The position numbers and the translations under genes are program-made. A DNA stretch of 64,000 nucleotides from CADEDH01 sp039201605 (GTDB lineage Bacteria > Actinomycetota > Acidimicrobiia > Acidimicrobiales > SZUA-35): contig JBCCRO010000004.1 in NCBI GenBank assembly GCA_039201605.1, positions 124,001 through 188,000 of the forward strand, in the 5' to 3' direction. The first letter of the stretch is position 1, and each line of letters opens with the position of its first letter. Below are positions 37,992-47,465 of this stretch, piece by piece. The notes under the pieces are model-generated. The model made no database searches and was not told the DNA's origin. It was given only the letters and a program-made list of their open reading frames with translations.

Positions 37992-38150
37992 GGCCCGTCG
38001 TCCCCGCCCCCGGCGCCTCGACCCGCATCCACCTGTGGTGAATGACCGGGTGGAGTCGTCGCGCCCGGGCGCTTTCCTGAGTGTGATGGTGAACAGTTGA
38101 GCCGCAGGCCACCCCGGTCCCGAGAGGGGCCCGAACCCGATCCCACCCCG

Positions 38151-39443
38151 ATGCAGAACCTCGGGGGACCCGGAGGCACCGGGCCTGCGGCCACCGCCCC
38201 CAGCGGCCTGCGCCACGGGCTGCGGGCCCTCCGGCACCGGGACTATCGCCTGTTCTTCGTCGGCGCCCTGATCTCCAACTCGGGCAACTGGCTCCAGAAC
38301 CTCGCCGTCCCCTTCGTCCTGTTCGAGTTGACCGGCCGGGCCCTGTGGGTCGGCCTCGCCGGCTTCGCCCAGTTCATCCCCGCCTTCCTGCTCGGCCCCC
38401 TCGGCGGCACGCTGGCCGACCGGTTCGAGCGCCGCCTCGTTCTGCTCGGCTCACAGGCGGCGATGGCGGTGTCCGCCGGTCTGCTGTGGGGCACCTGGGC
38501 CGCCGGCATGCGCAACGAGTACCTGATCCTCGGGTTGACCGCCCTCACCGGGATCTTCGCCGGGATCATGATCCCGAGCTGGCAGTCGTTCGTGCCCTCG
38601 CTGGTGCCCAAGGAGGATCTGGCCTCCGCCATCACGCTCAACTCGACCCAGTTCAACGCCTCCCGAGCCATCGGACCGGCGATGGCCGGGTTGCTGCTGG
38701 CGGCCGCCGGTCCCTCGTGGGCCTTCGCCCTCAACATGGTGTCGTTCCTGGCCGTGATCGGGGTGCTGATCGCCATCCGACGCCCCGACGCCGCCGCCGG
38801 TCGGCGCTCCACCGAGGGCGTGTTCGCCGGGTTCGTGGCCGCCGTCGCCTACATCCGCCAGCGTTCGGGGATCCGGGTCGGCATCGTGTGCGCCGCCCTC
38901 GTCGCCTTCTTCGGCAACCCGGTGGCCCAGTTCACCGTGGTAGCGGCCGAGGAGGTCTATGAGGCGGGCCCTCGCGTGGTCGGCGTGCTGGCCGCCGCCG
39001 TCGGCCTCGGCGCCGTGCTGGTCGCCCCCCTGCTCAGCAGCTGGGACGCCGTGATCTCCCGCTCCCAGGTGGTGCGGGTGGCGTTGCCGCTGTACGGCTT
39101 AGCCGTCACCGGCTTCGGCCTGGCTCCCAACTGGCCGCTCGGCCTGCTCGCCCTGATCGGTTGCGGGGCGGGCTTCCTGGCCGTCGTCGCCACCACCAAC
39201 ACCGCTATCCAGCTGATCGTGGCCGACGAGATGCGAGGTCGGGTGATGTCGGTCCGGATCATGTCCTTCACCCTCTCCTTCCCGGTGGGGGCCCTGGCCC
39301 AGGGGATTCTGGCCGACGCCTGGGGCGTCCAGGTGACCGTCACCGGCGCCGGCCTGCTCCTCCTGGCCTTCGCCCTGTCGCTGTCGATCCGGCCCGAACG
39401 CCTGGCCGGATTGGATCAGCTCGACGACCGTCCCGACCGCTGA
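38151..39443 (+). CDS. MFS transporter, EntS-like
   Basis: Twelve-TM major facilitator of 430 aa. It shows FRDYRLFFVGALISNSGNWLQNLAVPFV at TM1, GPLGGTLADRFERRLVLL as motif A, and RGRVMSVRIMSFTLSFPVGALAQG in the second half, as in MFS_3/EntS exporters. Substrate unknown. The start is uncertain: ATG at 38151 lacks a clear ribosome site; TTG at 38097 (GATGGT 6 nt upstream) would add 18 residues. Confidence 0.87.
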   Translation: MQNLGGPGGTGPAATAPSGLRHGLRALRHRDYRLFFVGALISNSGNWLQNLAVPFVLFELTGRALWVGLAGFAQFIPAFLLGPLGGTLADRFERRLVLLGSQAAMAVSAGLLWGTWAAGMRNEYLILGLTALTGIFAGIMIPSWQSFVPSLVPKEDLASAITLNSTQFNASRAIGPAMAGLLLAAAGPSWAFALNMVSFLAVIGVLIAIRRPDAAAGRRSTEGVFAGFVAAVAYIRQRSGIRVGIVCAALVAFFGNPVAQFTVVAAEEVYEAGPRVVGVLAAAVGLGAVLVAPLLSSWDAVISRSQVVRVALPLYGLAVTGFGLAPNWPLGLLALIGCGAGFLAVVATTNTAIQLIVADEMRGRVMSVRIMSFTLSFPVGALAQGILADAWGVQVTVTGAGLLLLAFALSLSIRPERLAGLDQLDDRPDR

Positions 39444-39537
39444 GCGGGCCGAGCCCGGGCTCCGGAGCCGCCCTCGGCCTGGCCTGGGACGACGTTTGTT
39501 GCCGTCGACAGGAGATCGACGGCCCCGGCGGGGCAAG

Positions 39538-42500
39538 ATGGAGGTCGTGGCCGAGCACACCAACCCGTCGGAGGATGCCGATCAGCTCGTCGATGCCGCC
39601 GTTGCCCTGGTCGCCCAATGGCTGGAACGAGCTGCCACCACGACCACCGGGGTCGAACGCAAGGTCGGCAACCGGCTCCACGAGCTGATCCAGGATCCGG
39701 CAGGCGTGGCCTTCGCCATGCGCTTCGTCGATCGGGTCGTCCGCCCCGAGGGCGACGACCTGGCCGCCGAGCAGCTGGCCACCCTGGTGGAGCGTCGGGG
39801 GCTGCCCGGCTTCCTGTCGACGGCCGACAAGCTCCTGCTGGGGGCCGGGGCCCGTCTGGCGCCCCGCCTGCCCGACCTGGTCATGCCGCTGGCCCAGCGC
39901 CGTATGCGCCAGCTCGTCGGCCACCTGGTGCTCGACGCCGACGACGAGGCGATGGAGCAGCACCTCCGGCGCCAGCGGGAGGCCGGCCACCGGCTCAACG
40001 TCAACATGCTGGGCGAGGCGGTGTTGGGCGAGGACGAGGCCGACCGGCGGCTCCAGGCCACGATCGACCTGGTCCGTCGGCCCGATGTCGACTACGTCTC
40101 GGTGAAGGTGTCGGCCATCGCCGCCCAGCTCAACCCGTGGGATCACGACGGCAACGTCGATCGGATCGTCACCCGCCTCCGGCCCCTGCTGTCGAAGGCG
40201 TCGATCACGGCCAGGCCCACCTTCGTCAACCTCGACATGGAGGAGTACCACGATCTCGAGCTGACGATCGAGGCCTTCACCCGCATCCTCGACGAGGACG
40301 AGTTCCACGACTTCGCCGCCGGCATCGTGCTGCAGGCCTATCTTCCCGACGCCTTCGACGCCCTCCAGCGCCTGGTGGCCTGGGCCAACGAACGCCACCG
40401 CCGCCTGGTCGACGGGCGTCCGGGGGCCCCGATCAAGATCCGCCTGGTCAAGGGGGCCAACCTGGCCATGGAGCAGGTGGAGGCCACGCTGCGAGGCTGG
40501 GAGCAGACGCCCTACACCACCAAGGCCGACACCGACGCCAACTACAAGCGCTGCCTCGACTGGCTGCTCGACGACGATCGGCTCACCGGGGTCCGTGTGG
40601 GGGTGGCGAGCCACAACCTGTTCGACGTGGCCTGGGCCCACCTGTTGGCCCGCCATCGCCTGGTGTCGGATCGAGTCGAGTTCGAGATGCTCCAGGGCAT
40701 GGCGCCGGCCCAGGCCCGGATGGTGCGGGAGGCCACCGGCTCGATCCTGCTGTACACCCCGGTCGTCCATCCCGACGATTTCGACGTCGCCATCAGCTAC
40801 CTCTTCCGTCGCCTGGAGGAGAACGCCGCTCCCGACAACTTCATCCGTCACCTCTTCACCATCGGCTCCGACGCCGCCGCCTTCCGGGCCGAACAGGCCA
40901 AGTTCACCGAGGCCGTGGCCCGCCGATGGGAGGTCGAGACGGGCCCGCGCCGCACCCAGGACCGCAGCCTGCCGCTCTCACATCGGCCCGTGCCTCCGGC
41001 CAGCGGCGGCGACAACGGCTTCGTCAACGAGCCCGACACCGATCCGGTGCTCGCCGCCAACCGCGATTGGATCGACGGGATCCTGGTCCTCCCGCCGGAC
41101 CCGCCCAAGACCGGTCAGGCGTCGACGACGGGCGAGGTCGATGCGGTGGTGACGGCGGCCGAGCGGGCCCTGGCCGACTGGTCGTCGACCGACCCCGCCA
41201 CCCGGGGCCGCATCATCACCGCCGTGGCCGAGGAGCTGTCCCGCCGTCGGGGCGAGCTGATCGCCGCCCTGGTTAACGAGGGGGGCAAGACCGTCGCCCA
41301 GGCCGATCCCGAGGTGTCCGAGGCCATCGACTTCGCCCGCTGGTACGGCCGCGAGGCCCGCAACGCCGGCCGGTCGCCCTCCGCCGACTACCGTCCCCGC
41401 GGCGTGGTCGCCGTCGTACCCCCGTGGAACTTCCCGGCCGCCATCCCCGCTGGTGGGGTCCTTGCCGCCCTGGCCGCCGGCAACGCCGTCGTCCTCAAGC
41501 CGGCGCCGGCAACGCCCCGGTGCGCCGAGATCGTGGCCGAATGCTGCTGGGCCGCAGGCGTCGGCGACGCCCTCCAGTTCATCCGGGTGCCCGACGGGCG
41601 CCTCGGTCGCCACCTGATCGATCGGCCCGCGGTAAGCGCCGTGGTGTTCACCGGCTCCAAGGACACCGCCGACCGCTTCCGCTCGTGGCGTCCCTCGCTG
41701 CCGATCTTCGGCGAGACCTCGGGCAAGAACGCCATGATCATCTCGCCCCACGCTGACGTCGACCTCGCCGTGGCCGACCTCGTCGATTCCGCCTTCGGGC
41801 ACGCCGGACAGAAGTGTTCGGCCGCCAGCCTCGCCATCTGCGTCGGCGACGTCTACCACTCCGGCCGTTTCCGCCGTCAGCTCCGGGACGCCGTGCGTTC
41901 GCTGGCCACCGGCCCGGCCTCGGCCGCCGCCACCACCATGGGTCCCCTGATCGGCAGTCCGAACAAGCGGCTCGACCGGGCGCTGCGCCAGCTGGAACCG
42001 GGCGAAGACTGGCTGGTCAAGCCGCGTCGACTCGGCGGTGCCCACCAGTGGAGCCCGGGTGTCCGCCTCGGCGTCCAGCCCGGCTCCTGGTTCCACACCA
42101 CCGAGTGTTTCGGGCCCGTGCTCGGCGTGATGGCGGCCGACGATCTCGACCACGCCATCGAACTGCAGAACTCGACCGGGTACGGCCTCACCGGGGGCCT
42201 GCACACCCTCGACCCCAACGAGATCGACCGCTGGATCGAGCGGGTCGAGGTGGGCAACGCCTACGTCAACCGGACAACGACCGGGGCCATCGTCGGCCGC
42301 CAGCCCTTCGGGGGCTGGAAGGGATCGGTCGTCGGCCCCGGAGCGAAGGCCGGTGGACCTAACTACGTCACCCAGCTCGGCCGGTGGGAGCCCAACGATC
42401 GCAGCCTCGACGACGCCGTGTGGCTGACCAACGCCGCGGTCTCCGACGCCCGCTGGTGGGCGGACGAGTTCGGGGTCGACCACGATCCCCAGGGCCTGTG

Positions 42501-42867
42501 GTGCGAGTCCAACGTCTTCCGTTACCGCCCACTCCCCCGCATCGCCGTCCGGCTCCAGCCCGACGGGCTCCCCCGTGAACTGGAGCGGGTCCAGGCCGCA
42601 GCCGAGGTCTGCGGGGTACCGGTGGTGCTGTCGGACTGCGACGTCGAAGCACCCGAGGCGTTCGCCGACCGCCTCGGCTCCCTCGACGTGGTGCGGGTGC
42701 GGGTGATCGGCACCGTCGATCCGGTGCTGCGCCAGGCGGCGAACGAACTCGGCGTGCACCTGGCCCACGATCCGGTCACGACCGACGGGCGGCTCGAGCT
42801 CCCCCACTACCTGCGGGAGCAAGTGATCAGCCGCACCCTTCATCGCTACGGCAATCGGTTGGTTTGA
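39538..42867 (+). CDS. putA: Bifunctional proline dehydrogenase / L-glutamate gamma-semialdehyde dehydrogenase
   Basis: Oxidises proline to glutamate in two steps; 1109 aa, the size of a short PutA without a DNA-binding domain. PRODH region about 100-460: FLSTADKLLLGAGARLAPRLP, VSVKVSAIAAQLNPW, RLVKGANLAMEQVEATLRGW and EFEMLQGMAPAQARM. P5C dehydrogenase about 500-990: VVPPWNFPAAIPAGG, FTGSKDTADRF, the general-base loop GETSGKNAMII and catalytic Cys760 in GQKCSAASLAI. A ~100-residue tail follows. ATG 39538 chosen; no other in-frame start has a better ribosome site. FAD and NAD dependence known for the family. No proline transporter is adjacent. Confidence 0.95.
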   Translation: MEVVAEHTNPSEDADQLVDAAVALVAQWLERAATTTTGVERKVGNRLHELIQDPAGVAFAMRFVDRVVRPEGDDLAAEQLATLVERRGLPGFLSTADKLLLGAGARLAPRLPDLVMPLAQRRMRQLVGHLVLDADDEAMEQHLRRQREAGHRLNVNMLGEAVLGEDEADRRLQATIDLVRRPDVDYVSVKVSAIAAQLNPWDHDGNVDRIVTRLRPLLSKASITARPTFVNLDMEEYHDLELTIEAFTRILDEDEFHDFAAGIVLQAYLPDAFDALQRLVAWANERHRRLVDGRPGAPIKIRLVKGANLAMEQVEATLRGWEQTPYTTKADTDANYKRCLDWLLDDDRLTGVRVGVASHNLFDVAWAHLLARHRLVSDRVEFEMLQGMAPAQARMVREATGSILLYTPVVHPDDFDVAISYLFRRLEENAAPDNFIRHLFTIGSDAAAFRAEQAKFTEAVARRWEVETGPRRTQDRSLPLSHRPVPPASGGDNGFVNEPDTDPVLAANRDWIDGILVLPPDPPKTGQASTTGEVDAVVTAAERALADWSSTDPATRGRIITAVAEELSRRRGELIAALVNEGGKTVAQADPEVSEAIDFARWYGREARNAGRSPSADYRPRGVVAVVPPWNFPAAIPAGGVLAALAAGNAVVLKPAPATPRCAEIVAECCWAAGVGDALQFIRVPDGRLGRHLIDRPAVSAVVFTGSKDTADRFRSWRPSLPIFGETSGKNAMIISPHADVDLAVADLVDSAFGHAGQKCSAASLAICVGDVYHSGRFRRQLRDAVRSLATGPASAAATTMGPLIGSPNKRLDRALRQLEPGEDWLVKPRRLGGAHQWSPGVRLGVQPGSWFHTTECFGPVLGVMAADDLDHAIELQNSTGYGLTGGLHTLDPNEIDRWIERVEVGNAYVNRTTTGAIVGRQPFGGWKGSVVGPGAKAGGPNYVTQLGRWEPNDRSLDDAVWLTNAAVSDARWWADEFGVDHDPQGLWCESNVFRYRPLPRIAVRLQPDGLPRELERVQAAAEVCGVPVVLSDCDVEAPEAFADRLGSLDVVRVRVIGTVDPVLRQAANELGVHLAHDPVTTDGRLELPHYLREQVISRTLHRYGNRLV

Positions 42868-42917
42868 CGGCCGCCACCGCTGGAGGGGATTAGGGGTGGC
42901 GACCGCCAAGCTCTGTC

Positions 42918-43727
42918 TCAGCCGCCGGAGGCCCCCCGGCTGAGCCCGCACTCGTCGCAGTTGAGGTCGAGGGTGTCGGCGTCGGTGAGGACGGCGACGG
43001 CGGTGGCCACCTCACCCGGCTGAAGATCACGTATGTGGTGGTCGAAGACCTCGTCGTCGGTGAGGACGAAGCCGGAGGCGGTCTCGATCCTGACGCCGTC
43101 GATGATCACCCAGGAGCCGCCGTCGCAACTGACGGGCTCGATGACGACGCTCTCACCCTCCTCGGTGAGGATGAGGTGGGTGTAGCAGTCGGTGAACACC
43201 TCGGTGACCGTTCCGGAGACGATCTGCAGCTCGGGCCCTTCCGGTTCGGTCGTCTCGGCCACGGTCGTGGCCGTCGTCTCCGGCGGGGGTTCGGTGGTCG
43301 TCGTGGCCTCTGTCGTGGTGGTGGTCGGGACCGTGGTGTCGGACGCGCCGGAGTCGGCGGTGACGGACGGGGTCGCCTCAACCCCGTCCGTCCCGCCTTC
43401 GCCCTCGGTGGAGGCCTCGCCAGTGGCCCCCTCCTCGAGGTCGACCTCGTCGCGGTCGGCGAGATCGCCGTCGGCGGCGACGCTCTCAGTGCCGTCGCCG
43501 TCCCAGACGCCGACGAACACGGCGAACAGGCCGAGGAAGGCGATGGTGGCTGCGGCCGCCGCCAGCACCCAGGTGTCGACGGGTCGGCGCCGGGGAGGCA
43601 CCGGGCCCGTCACACGCGGGCTGGCGGCGGCCTGGACAAAAAGCTCAGGCGGCTCCAACCGGTCGAGTTCGGCGAAAAGCTCGGCCACACGCGGATCGTG
43701 GGTTTCGTTGTCGAAATCAGCCGTCAT
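42918..43727 (-). CDS. Membrane protein partner of ECF sigma factor, anti-sigma-like
   Basis: Protein of 269 aa: a ~50-residue cytoplasmic N-terminus (DNETHDPRVAELFAELDRL), one TM (about 50-74, WVLAAAAATIAFLGLFAVFV), a Thr/Glu/Asp-rich extracytoplasmic linker (about 80-165) and a C-terminal domain with three Cys in DCYTHLIL and LNCDECGLS. Its ATG overlaps the sigma-factor stop (ATGA). Position and topology suggest an anti-sigma factor, but no zinc-binding HxxxCxxC motif is present, so the role is inferred from context only. Confidence 0.75.
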   Translation of the reverse strand: MTADFDNETHDPRVAELFAELDRLEPPELFVQAAASPRVTGPVPPRRRPVDTWVLAAAAATIAFLGLFAVFVGVWDGDGTESVAADGDLADRDEVDLEEGATGEASTEGEGGTDGVEATPSVTADSGASDTTVPTTTTTEATTTTEPPPETTATTVAETTEPEGPELQIVSGTVTEVFTDCYTHLILTEEGESVVIEPVSCDGGSWVIIDGVRIETASGFVLTDDEVFDHHIRDLQPGEVATAVAVLTDADTLDLNCDECGLSRGASGG

Positions 43728-44215
43728 CGGGCATCCATCCCTTCCCTCAGATGGTGGTGGGCCCGGTGAAGCTGCACACGGATCGTTCCCGGGCTGGTGC
43801 CGAGGAGTTCCGCGATGTCGGTGGGGGTCAGCCCACCGGCGTAGCGCAGAACGACGACCGCTCGCTGTTGCTCGGACAGCGACTGCAGCAGGTCGAGGAA
43901 CTCGGCCAGGGAGTCGTCGACCACTGCCCCGGTGGCCGGACTGCCACCGTGGTCGATCGACTCGAGCGAACTGAGGTGGCGGCTCCGGGAGTTGCGCTCG
44001 GCCAGAAGCCCTCCGGCGATGCGGAACGCGGCGCGCCACAGCCAGGCCTTCGGATCCCGTACCCCGTCTCCCCGATGGACCAGTTGGCTGAAGGCCTCGG
44101 CCTCGGCCTCCGTCGCCAGGTCACGGTCGCCGCAGAAGGCGACCAGCGATCGCCACAGTCTCTGATGCTCGGTTCGGTAGAGGTCTTCGAGGGGATCCAT
44201 GGCCACCACAGGCAT
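43724..44215 (-). CDS. RNA polymerase sigma factor, ECF family
   Basis: Sigma-70 family protein of about 163 aa. Region 2: DPLEDLYRTEHQRLWRSLVAFCGDRDLATEAEAEAF; region 4: LLQSLSEQQRAVVVLRYAGGLTPTDIAELLGTSPGTIRVQLHRAHHHLRE, the HTH that contacts -35. ECF members recruit polymerase to stress promoters. Start is ambiguous: ATG at 44215 (MPVVAMDPLED), GTG at 44206 or ATG at 44200. TGTTAT lies 7 nt upstream of the middle GTG. Overlaps its membrane partner by 4 bp. Confidence 0.9.
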   Translation of the reverse strand: MPVVAMDPLEDLYRTEHQRLWRSLVAFCGDRDLATEAEAEAFSQLVHRGDGVRDPKAWLWRAAFRIAGGLLAERNSRSRHLSSLESIDHGGSPATGAVVDDSLAEFLDLLQSLSEQQRAVVVLRYAGGLTPTDIAELLGTSPGTIRVQLHRAHHHLREGMDAR

Positions 44216-44263
44216 AACAGCCCGTACAGGGGGGCCAGGGGCGCCGAACGTTAACGCGCCTCG

Positions 44264-44285
44264 AAAAAGAAATCGGCGACCGCCG
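44264..44285 (-). terminator. Rho-independent terminator after two-TM protein gene
   Basis: Minus-strand hairpin CGGCGGTCGCCG followed by ATTTCTTTTT, directly after the stop of the two-TM gene (44292). It is the only clear hairpin plus U-tract in the window. Confidence 0.5.
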
Positions 44286-44291
44286 CGGGCC

Positions 44292-44948
44292 TCAGCGGTA
44301 GGCGCCCGGCGGGTCCGGAGGCCGGTTGCCGAAGTCCGGTTGGATTGGCGCCGGTTGCACCGGATTGGGCTGCCCGTAGGCCGACGGTGGCGCCGGCGGG
44401 GTCCAGCCGCCGTCGCCCGATCCATCGTCGGATCGACCTCGGCGACGGATCAGCCCCACGATGATGAGCACCAGCGAGAGGAGGAACAGGGCGATGCCGA
44501 ACAGCAGGAGCAATGCTCGGATGGCCGCACCGCCGCCCAGATCGATGGCGTCGGCCACGATGGCCTCGCCGGTGCCGGTGGCCTCGATGGCGATCGTGTA
44601 GGGACCGGCGGCGGAGGCGGTGAACAGCGACTCGCCGGCGAACTCCTGACCGCTGCGGGTGAAGGTCTGAGCCGACGCATCCCGCAACGGCACGACGTTG
44701 CCCGCCGGGTCGACGATGACGACCGTGCCGACGGCGACGCCGGTCGACTGATCGATGGCGACGACGTAGTCGCCGGGGTCGAGCTCCTCGACGAACACGC
44801 CGGGGACAGGCTGGACCGTGGCCCCGGCCACACTGCTGAGCGAGCCCGCCAGCGACAACAGGGCGGTGAGGCCGACGATGATGCACAGGATCGAGATCAC
44901 CAGGGTGATCAGCCCGAATCTGAGTGCTCTGCTCCCCCGCTTGGCCAT
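44292..44948 (-). CDS. Two-TM membrane protein, unknown function
   Basis: Protein of 218 aa. TM1 near 13-38 (FGLITLVISILCIIVGLTALLSL), an external beta-rich region (about 45-135: VFVEELDPGDYVVAIDQSTG, AAGPYTIAIEATGTG) and TM2 near 140-165 (ALLLLFGIALFLLSLVLIIVGLIRR), then a Pro/Gln-rich cytoplasmic tail ending PPDPPGAYR. No recognised enzymatic domain. TAGGTT lies 7 nt before the ATG. Confidence 0.75.
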   Translation of the reverse strand: MAKRGSRALRFGLITLVISILCIIVGLTALLSLAGSLSSVAGATVQPVPGVFVEELDPGDYVVAIDQSTGVAVGTVVIVDPAGNVVPLRDASAQTFTRSGQEFAGESLFTASAAGPYTIAIEATGTGEAIVADAIDLGGGAAIRALLLLFGIALFLLSLVLIIVGLIRRRGRSDDGSGDGGWTPPAPPSAYGQPNPVQPAPIQPDFGNRPPDPPGAYR

Positions 44949-45012
44949 GGCCCGGAACCTAGCACGCCCGCCTTCGCACCCGTTGTCCTGGCCCACCGGG
45001 TGCGGACGACCG

Positions 45013-46794
45013 CTACGGCGACAGGAGGTCGGTCGGGACGTCGACGCGGCGGGCCCGGAGCCACTCGCCCAGGCTCTTGGCCTGCCCGTCCTGGCGGGTG
45101 GAGGCGGCCACCCCCTCCTGGAGGAGGCCGTGGACGACGAAATTCATCGACCGCAGGGCCGGGAGCAGGTGGCGATCGACCTCCAGGTCGGCCGTCTCCG
45201 GTAGGAGGCGCTGGAGCTCGTCCACGGTGAGGAAGTCCGCCAGCCAGGCCCAGGCGGGGTCGGACCGGGCGAACACGCCGAGGTTGGCGTTGCCCCCCTT
45301 GTCGCCGGAGCGGGCACCGACGACGCGACCCAGCGGAGCCCGGGTCGTCGGTCCGGCCGGTGGTTCGGCCTGCGGGCCGGGGAGCGGTTCCACGGCGGGG
45401 CGTTGCCCGACCGGCGGCGCAACCGAGTCGACGACCGTGGTGTCCCCACCGAGGACGGTGACCCGGGCCGGCACCAGATCGGCTGACACCCGGGCCGGGG
45501 TGTAGACGCCGTAGGGCGAGCCGGGGGCGGGGCCGCCGCCGACGCCGAACAGGCCCGGGATCGAGGCCAGGCCGGTCTCGGTGAGGGCGTTGGCGAAGGC
45601 CCGACCGACCTTGCGTTCATCGGGGTCCTTCACCGTCAGCCGCCACAGGGCGACGGCGGCCTCATTGGAGGTGGGGTCGTCGTGTTCGGTGCGGACCACC
45701 CGCTCGGTCACCGAGGCGTAGTCGTCGGGGTCGAAAGGGCAGTTGGCCCAGAAGGCCCGGGAGACCAGCTCGGCCTTGGCCTCGATGTCGAGGCCGGTGA
45801 GGGCGATGGCGAGGTCGCTGCGGTACCCGCCGATCTCGTTCATCGCCACCTTCAGGGTCGACGGAGGCGCCTCGCCCCGCGTGCCGTGGATGCGCACCCG
45901 GTCCGGCCCGGTGGCCGTCAGCTCCAGGGTGTCGAAGCGGGCGGTGACGTCGGGCCCGAGGTAGGCCGGGGCCCCGATCTCGTAGAGCAGCTGCGAGGTG
46001 ACGGTGCCGATCGACACCTCACCTCCGGTGCCGTCGTGCTTGCCGATCACCGACGAGCCGTCGGCGGCGATCTCGGCCCACGGGAACCCGGCGCGGGTCA
46101 TGTCGGCGATCTCGGTGAAGAAGGAGTAGTTGCCACCGGTGGCCTGCGCCCCGCACTCGATCACGTGACCGGCCGCCACCGCCCCGGCCAGGGCGTCCCA
46201 GTCGTCGCGGGCCCAGCCGTGATGCCAGGCCGCCGGCCCGCACACCACGGCGGCGTCGGTCACCCGCCCGGTGATCACGATGTCGGCCCCCCGGTCGAGG
46301 GCGTCGACGATGCCCCAGCAGCCGAGATAGGCGTTGGCGGTGATGAACCCGTCGGTGTCGGTGATGGGCTCACCGGTCTCGAAGTGGTCGAGGTGCACCC
46401 CGGCGTCGGCCAGCTCACCCAGGCGGGGCAGCAGATCGTCGCCGGCGACGTAGGCGATCGTCGGCGTCAGGCCCAGTTTGTCAGCCACCTCGGCCACCGC
46501 TTCGGCGCAACCGTCGGGGTCGAGACCCCCGGCGTTGGACACCACCTTGATGCCCCGGTCGAGGCAGGTTCCCATCACCTGCTCCATCTGGGTGACGAAG
46601 GTCCGGGCGTAGCCGCCACCCGGGCGCTTCGCCCTCGTGCGGGACAGGATCAGCATCGTCAGCTCGGCCAGCCAGTCGCCGGTGAGGGCATCGATCGGCC
46701 CGTCGTCGACCATCTCGGCCGCCGCCGCCACCCGGTCGCCGTAGAACCCCGAGCAGTTGGCGATTCGGATCGGATCTCGCGGTGAGGTGGCCAT
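45013..46794 (-). CDS. Acyclic terpene utilisation AtuA family protein (DUF1446)
   Basis: Protein of 593 aa. The N-terminal DUF1446/AtuA domain (about 1-450) has IANCSGFYGDRVAAAAEMV, DWLAELTMLILSR, SNAGGLDPDGCAEAV and VITGRVTDAAVVCGPAAWHHGW; a small C-terminal AtuA-like ferredoxin-fold domain follows (about 490-593: VGARSGDKGGNANLGVFAR). The family is required for citronellol/geranyl-CoA catabolism in Pseudomonas, exact reaction undescribed. It lies next to, but divergent from, biotin carboxylase subunits; together they suggest a terpenoid or branched acyl-CoA route. TAGCCT lies 7 nt before the ATG. Confidence 0.88.
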   Translation of the reverse strand: MATSPRDPIRIANCSGFYGDRVAAAAEMVDDGPIDALTGDWLAELTMLILSRTRAKRPGGGYARTFVTQMEQVMGTCLDRGIKVVSNAGGLDPDGCAEAVAEVADKLGLTPTIAYVAGDDLLPRLGELADAGVHLDHFETGEPITDTDGFITANAYLGCWGIVDALDRGADIVITGRVTDAAVVCGPAAWHHGWARDDWDALAGAVAAGHVIECGAQATGGNYSFFTEIADMTRAGFPWAEIAADGSSVIGKHDGTGGEVSIGTVTSQLLYEIGAPAYLGPDVTARFDTLELTATGPDRVRIHGTRGEAPPSTLKVAMNEIGGYRSDLAIALTGLDIEAKAELVSRAFWANCPFDPDDYASVTERVVRTEHDDPTSNEAAVALWRLTVKDPDERKVGRAFANALTETGLASIPGLFGVGGGPAPGSPYGVYTPARVSADLVPARVTVLGGDTTVVDSVAPPVGQRPAVEPLPGPQAEPPAGPTTRAPLGRVVGARSGDKGGNANLGVFARSDPAWAWLADFLTVDELQRLLPETADLEVDRHLLPALRSMNFVVHGLLQEGVAASTRQDGQAKSLGEWLRARRVDVPTDLLSP

Positions 46795-46801
46795 GGCGCG
46801 G

Positions 46802-46867
46802 AGGCTACCTCCCGGCCACGGGGGCCACCAGAATTCGCCGCCCCGCCCGCGGGTCGATCGGTACCGT
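46802..46867. promoter_or_regulatory. Divergent -10 boxes of AtuA-like and DinB genes
   Basis: Minus-strand TAGCCT (46807-46802), 7 nt from the AtuA-like ATG, and plus-strand TACCGT (46862-46867), 6 nt from the DinB ATG. The two promoters face away from each other 54 bp apart. Confidence 0.45.
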
Positions 46868-46873
46868 ACGGAG

Positions 46874-47443
46874 ATGTCCGACCGCGCTTCTCCGCCACCC
46901 GTCACACCAACACCCACGGCGGCACCCTCACCGCCACCGCCCGATCTGCCGCACGCGGGTGACGAACGCACGCTCCTCCTCGCCTTCCTCGACGTGTACC
47001 GCTTCGAGTTCATCGACCGGATGCGGGGCCTCGACGGTGACGCCCTTCGTCAACGGCTCACCCCCGGTCGGCTCACCCTGGGCGCCCTCGTCGGTCACAT
47101 GGCGCTCGTCGAGCACATCTGGTTCCGGGTGCGCATGGCCGGGCTCGACATGCCGGAGCCGTACGCCTCGTTCGACTTCGACGCCGATCCCGACGCCGAG
47201 ATGGCCTGGGGCGAGTCGCTCGCCGCCATCGAGCTGACCGCCGCTTTCACCGCCGCCGTCGCCGAGTCCGATCGTCTCATCGCCGACGCCGCCCTCGACG
47301 ACCTGGCCGCCACCGTGCCCGCCGGGGTCGAGCCGTGGAACCTGCGCTGGATCGTCATCCACATGATCGAGGAGTACGCACGGCATACCGGTCACGCCGA
47401 CCTGATCCGGGAATCGATCGACGGCGAGCTGGCCCGCCCGTGA
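46874..47443 (+). CDS. DinB family protein (DUF664-like)
   Basis: Four-helix metal-binding-fold protein of 189 aa. After a Pro-rich N-terminus (1-25), LTLGALVGHMALVEHIWFRVR supplies the first His ligand and WIVIHMIEEYARHTGHADLIRE the other two (HxxxEYARHxGH). The family covers thiol-dependent transferases and damage-inducible proteins. Function unknown. Twenty-two bp upstream of the GNAT gene. Confidence 0.85.
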   Translation: MSDRASPPPVTPTPTAAPSPPPPDLPHAGDERTLLLAFLDVYRFEFIDRMRGLDGDALRQRLTPGRLTLGALVGHMALVEHIWFRVRMAGLDMPEPYASFDFDADPDAEMAWGESLAAIELTAAFTAAVAESDRLIADAALDDLAATVPAGVEPWNLRWIVIHMIEEYARHTGHADLIRESIDGELARP

Positions 47444-47465
47444 CCCTGATGACCGGAGAGACCGC

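Noticed and set aside
42872..42901. CGCCACC/GGTGGCG hairpin after putA as terminator
   Set aside because: Seven-bp stem with a 16-nt loop and no U-tract; too weak to list as a feature.
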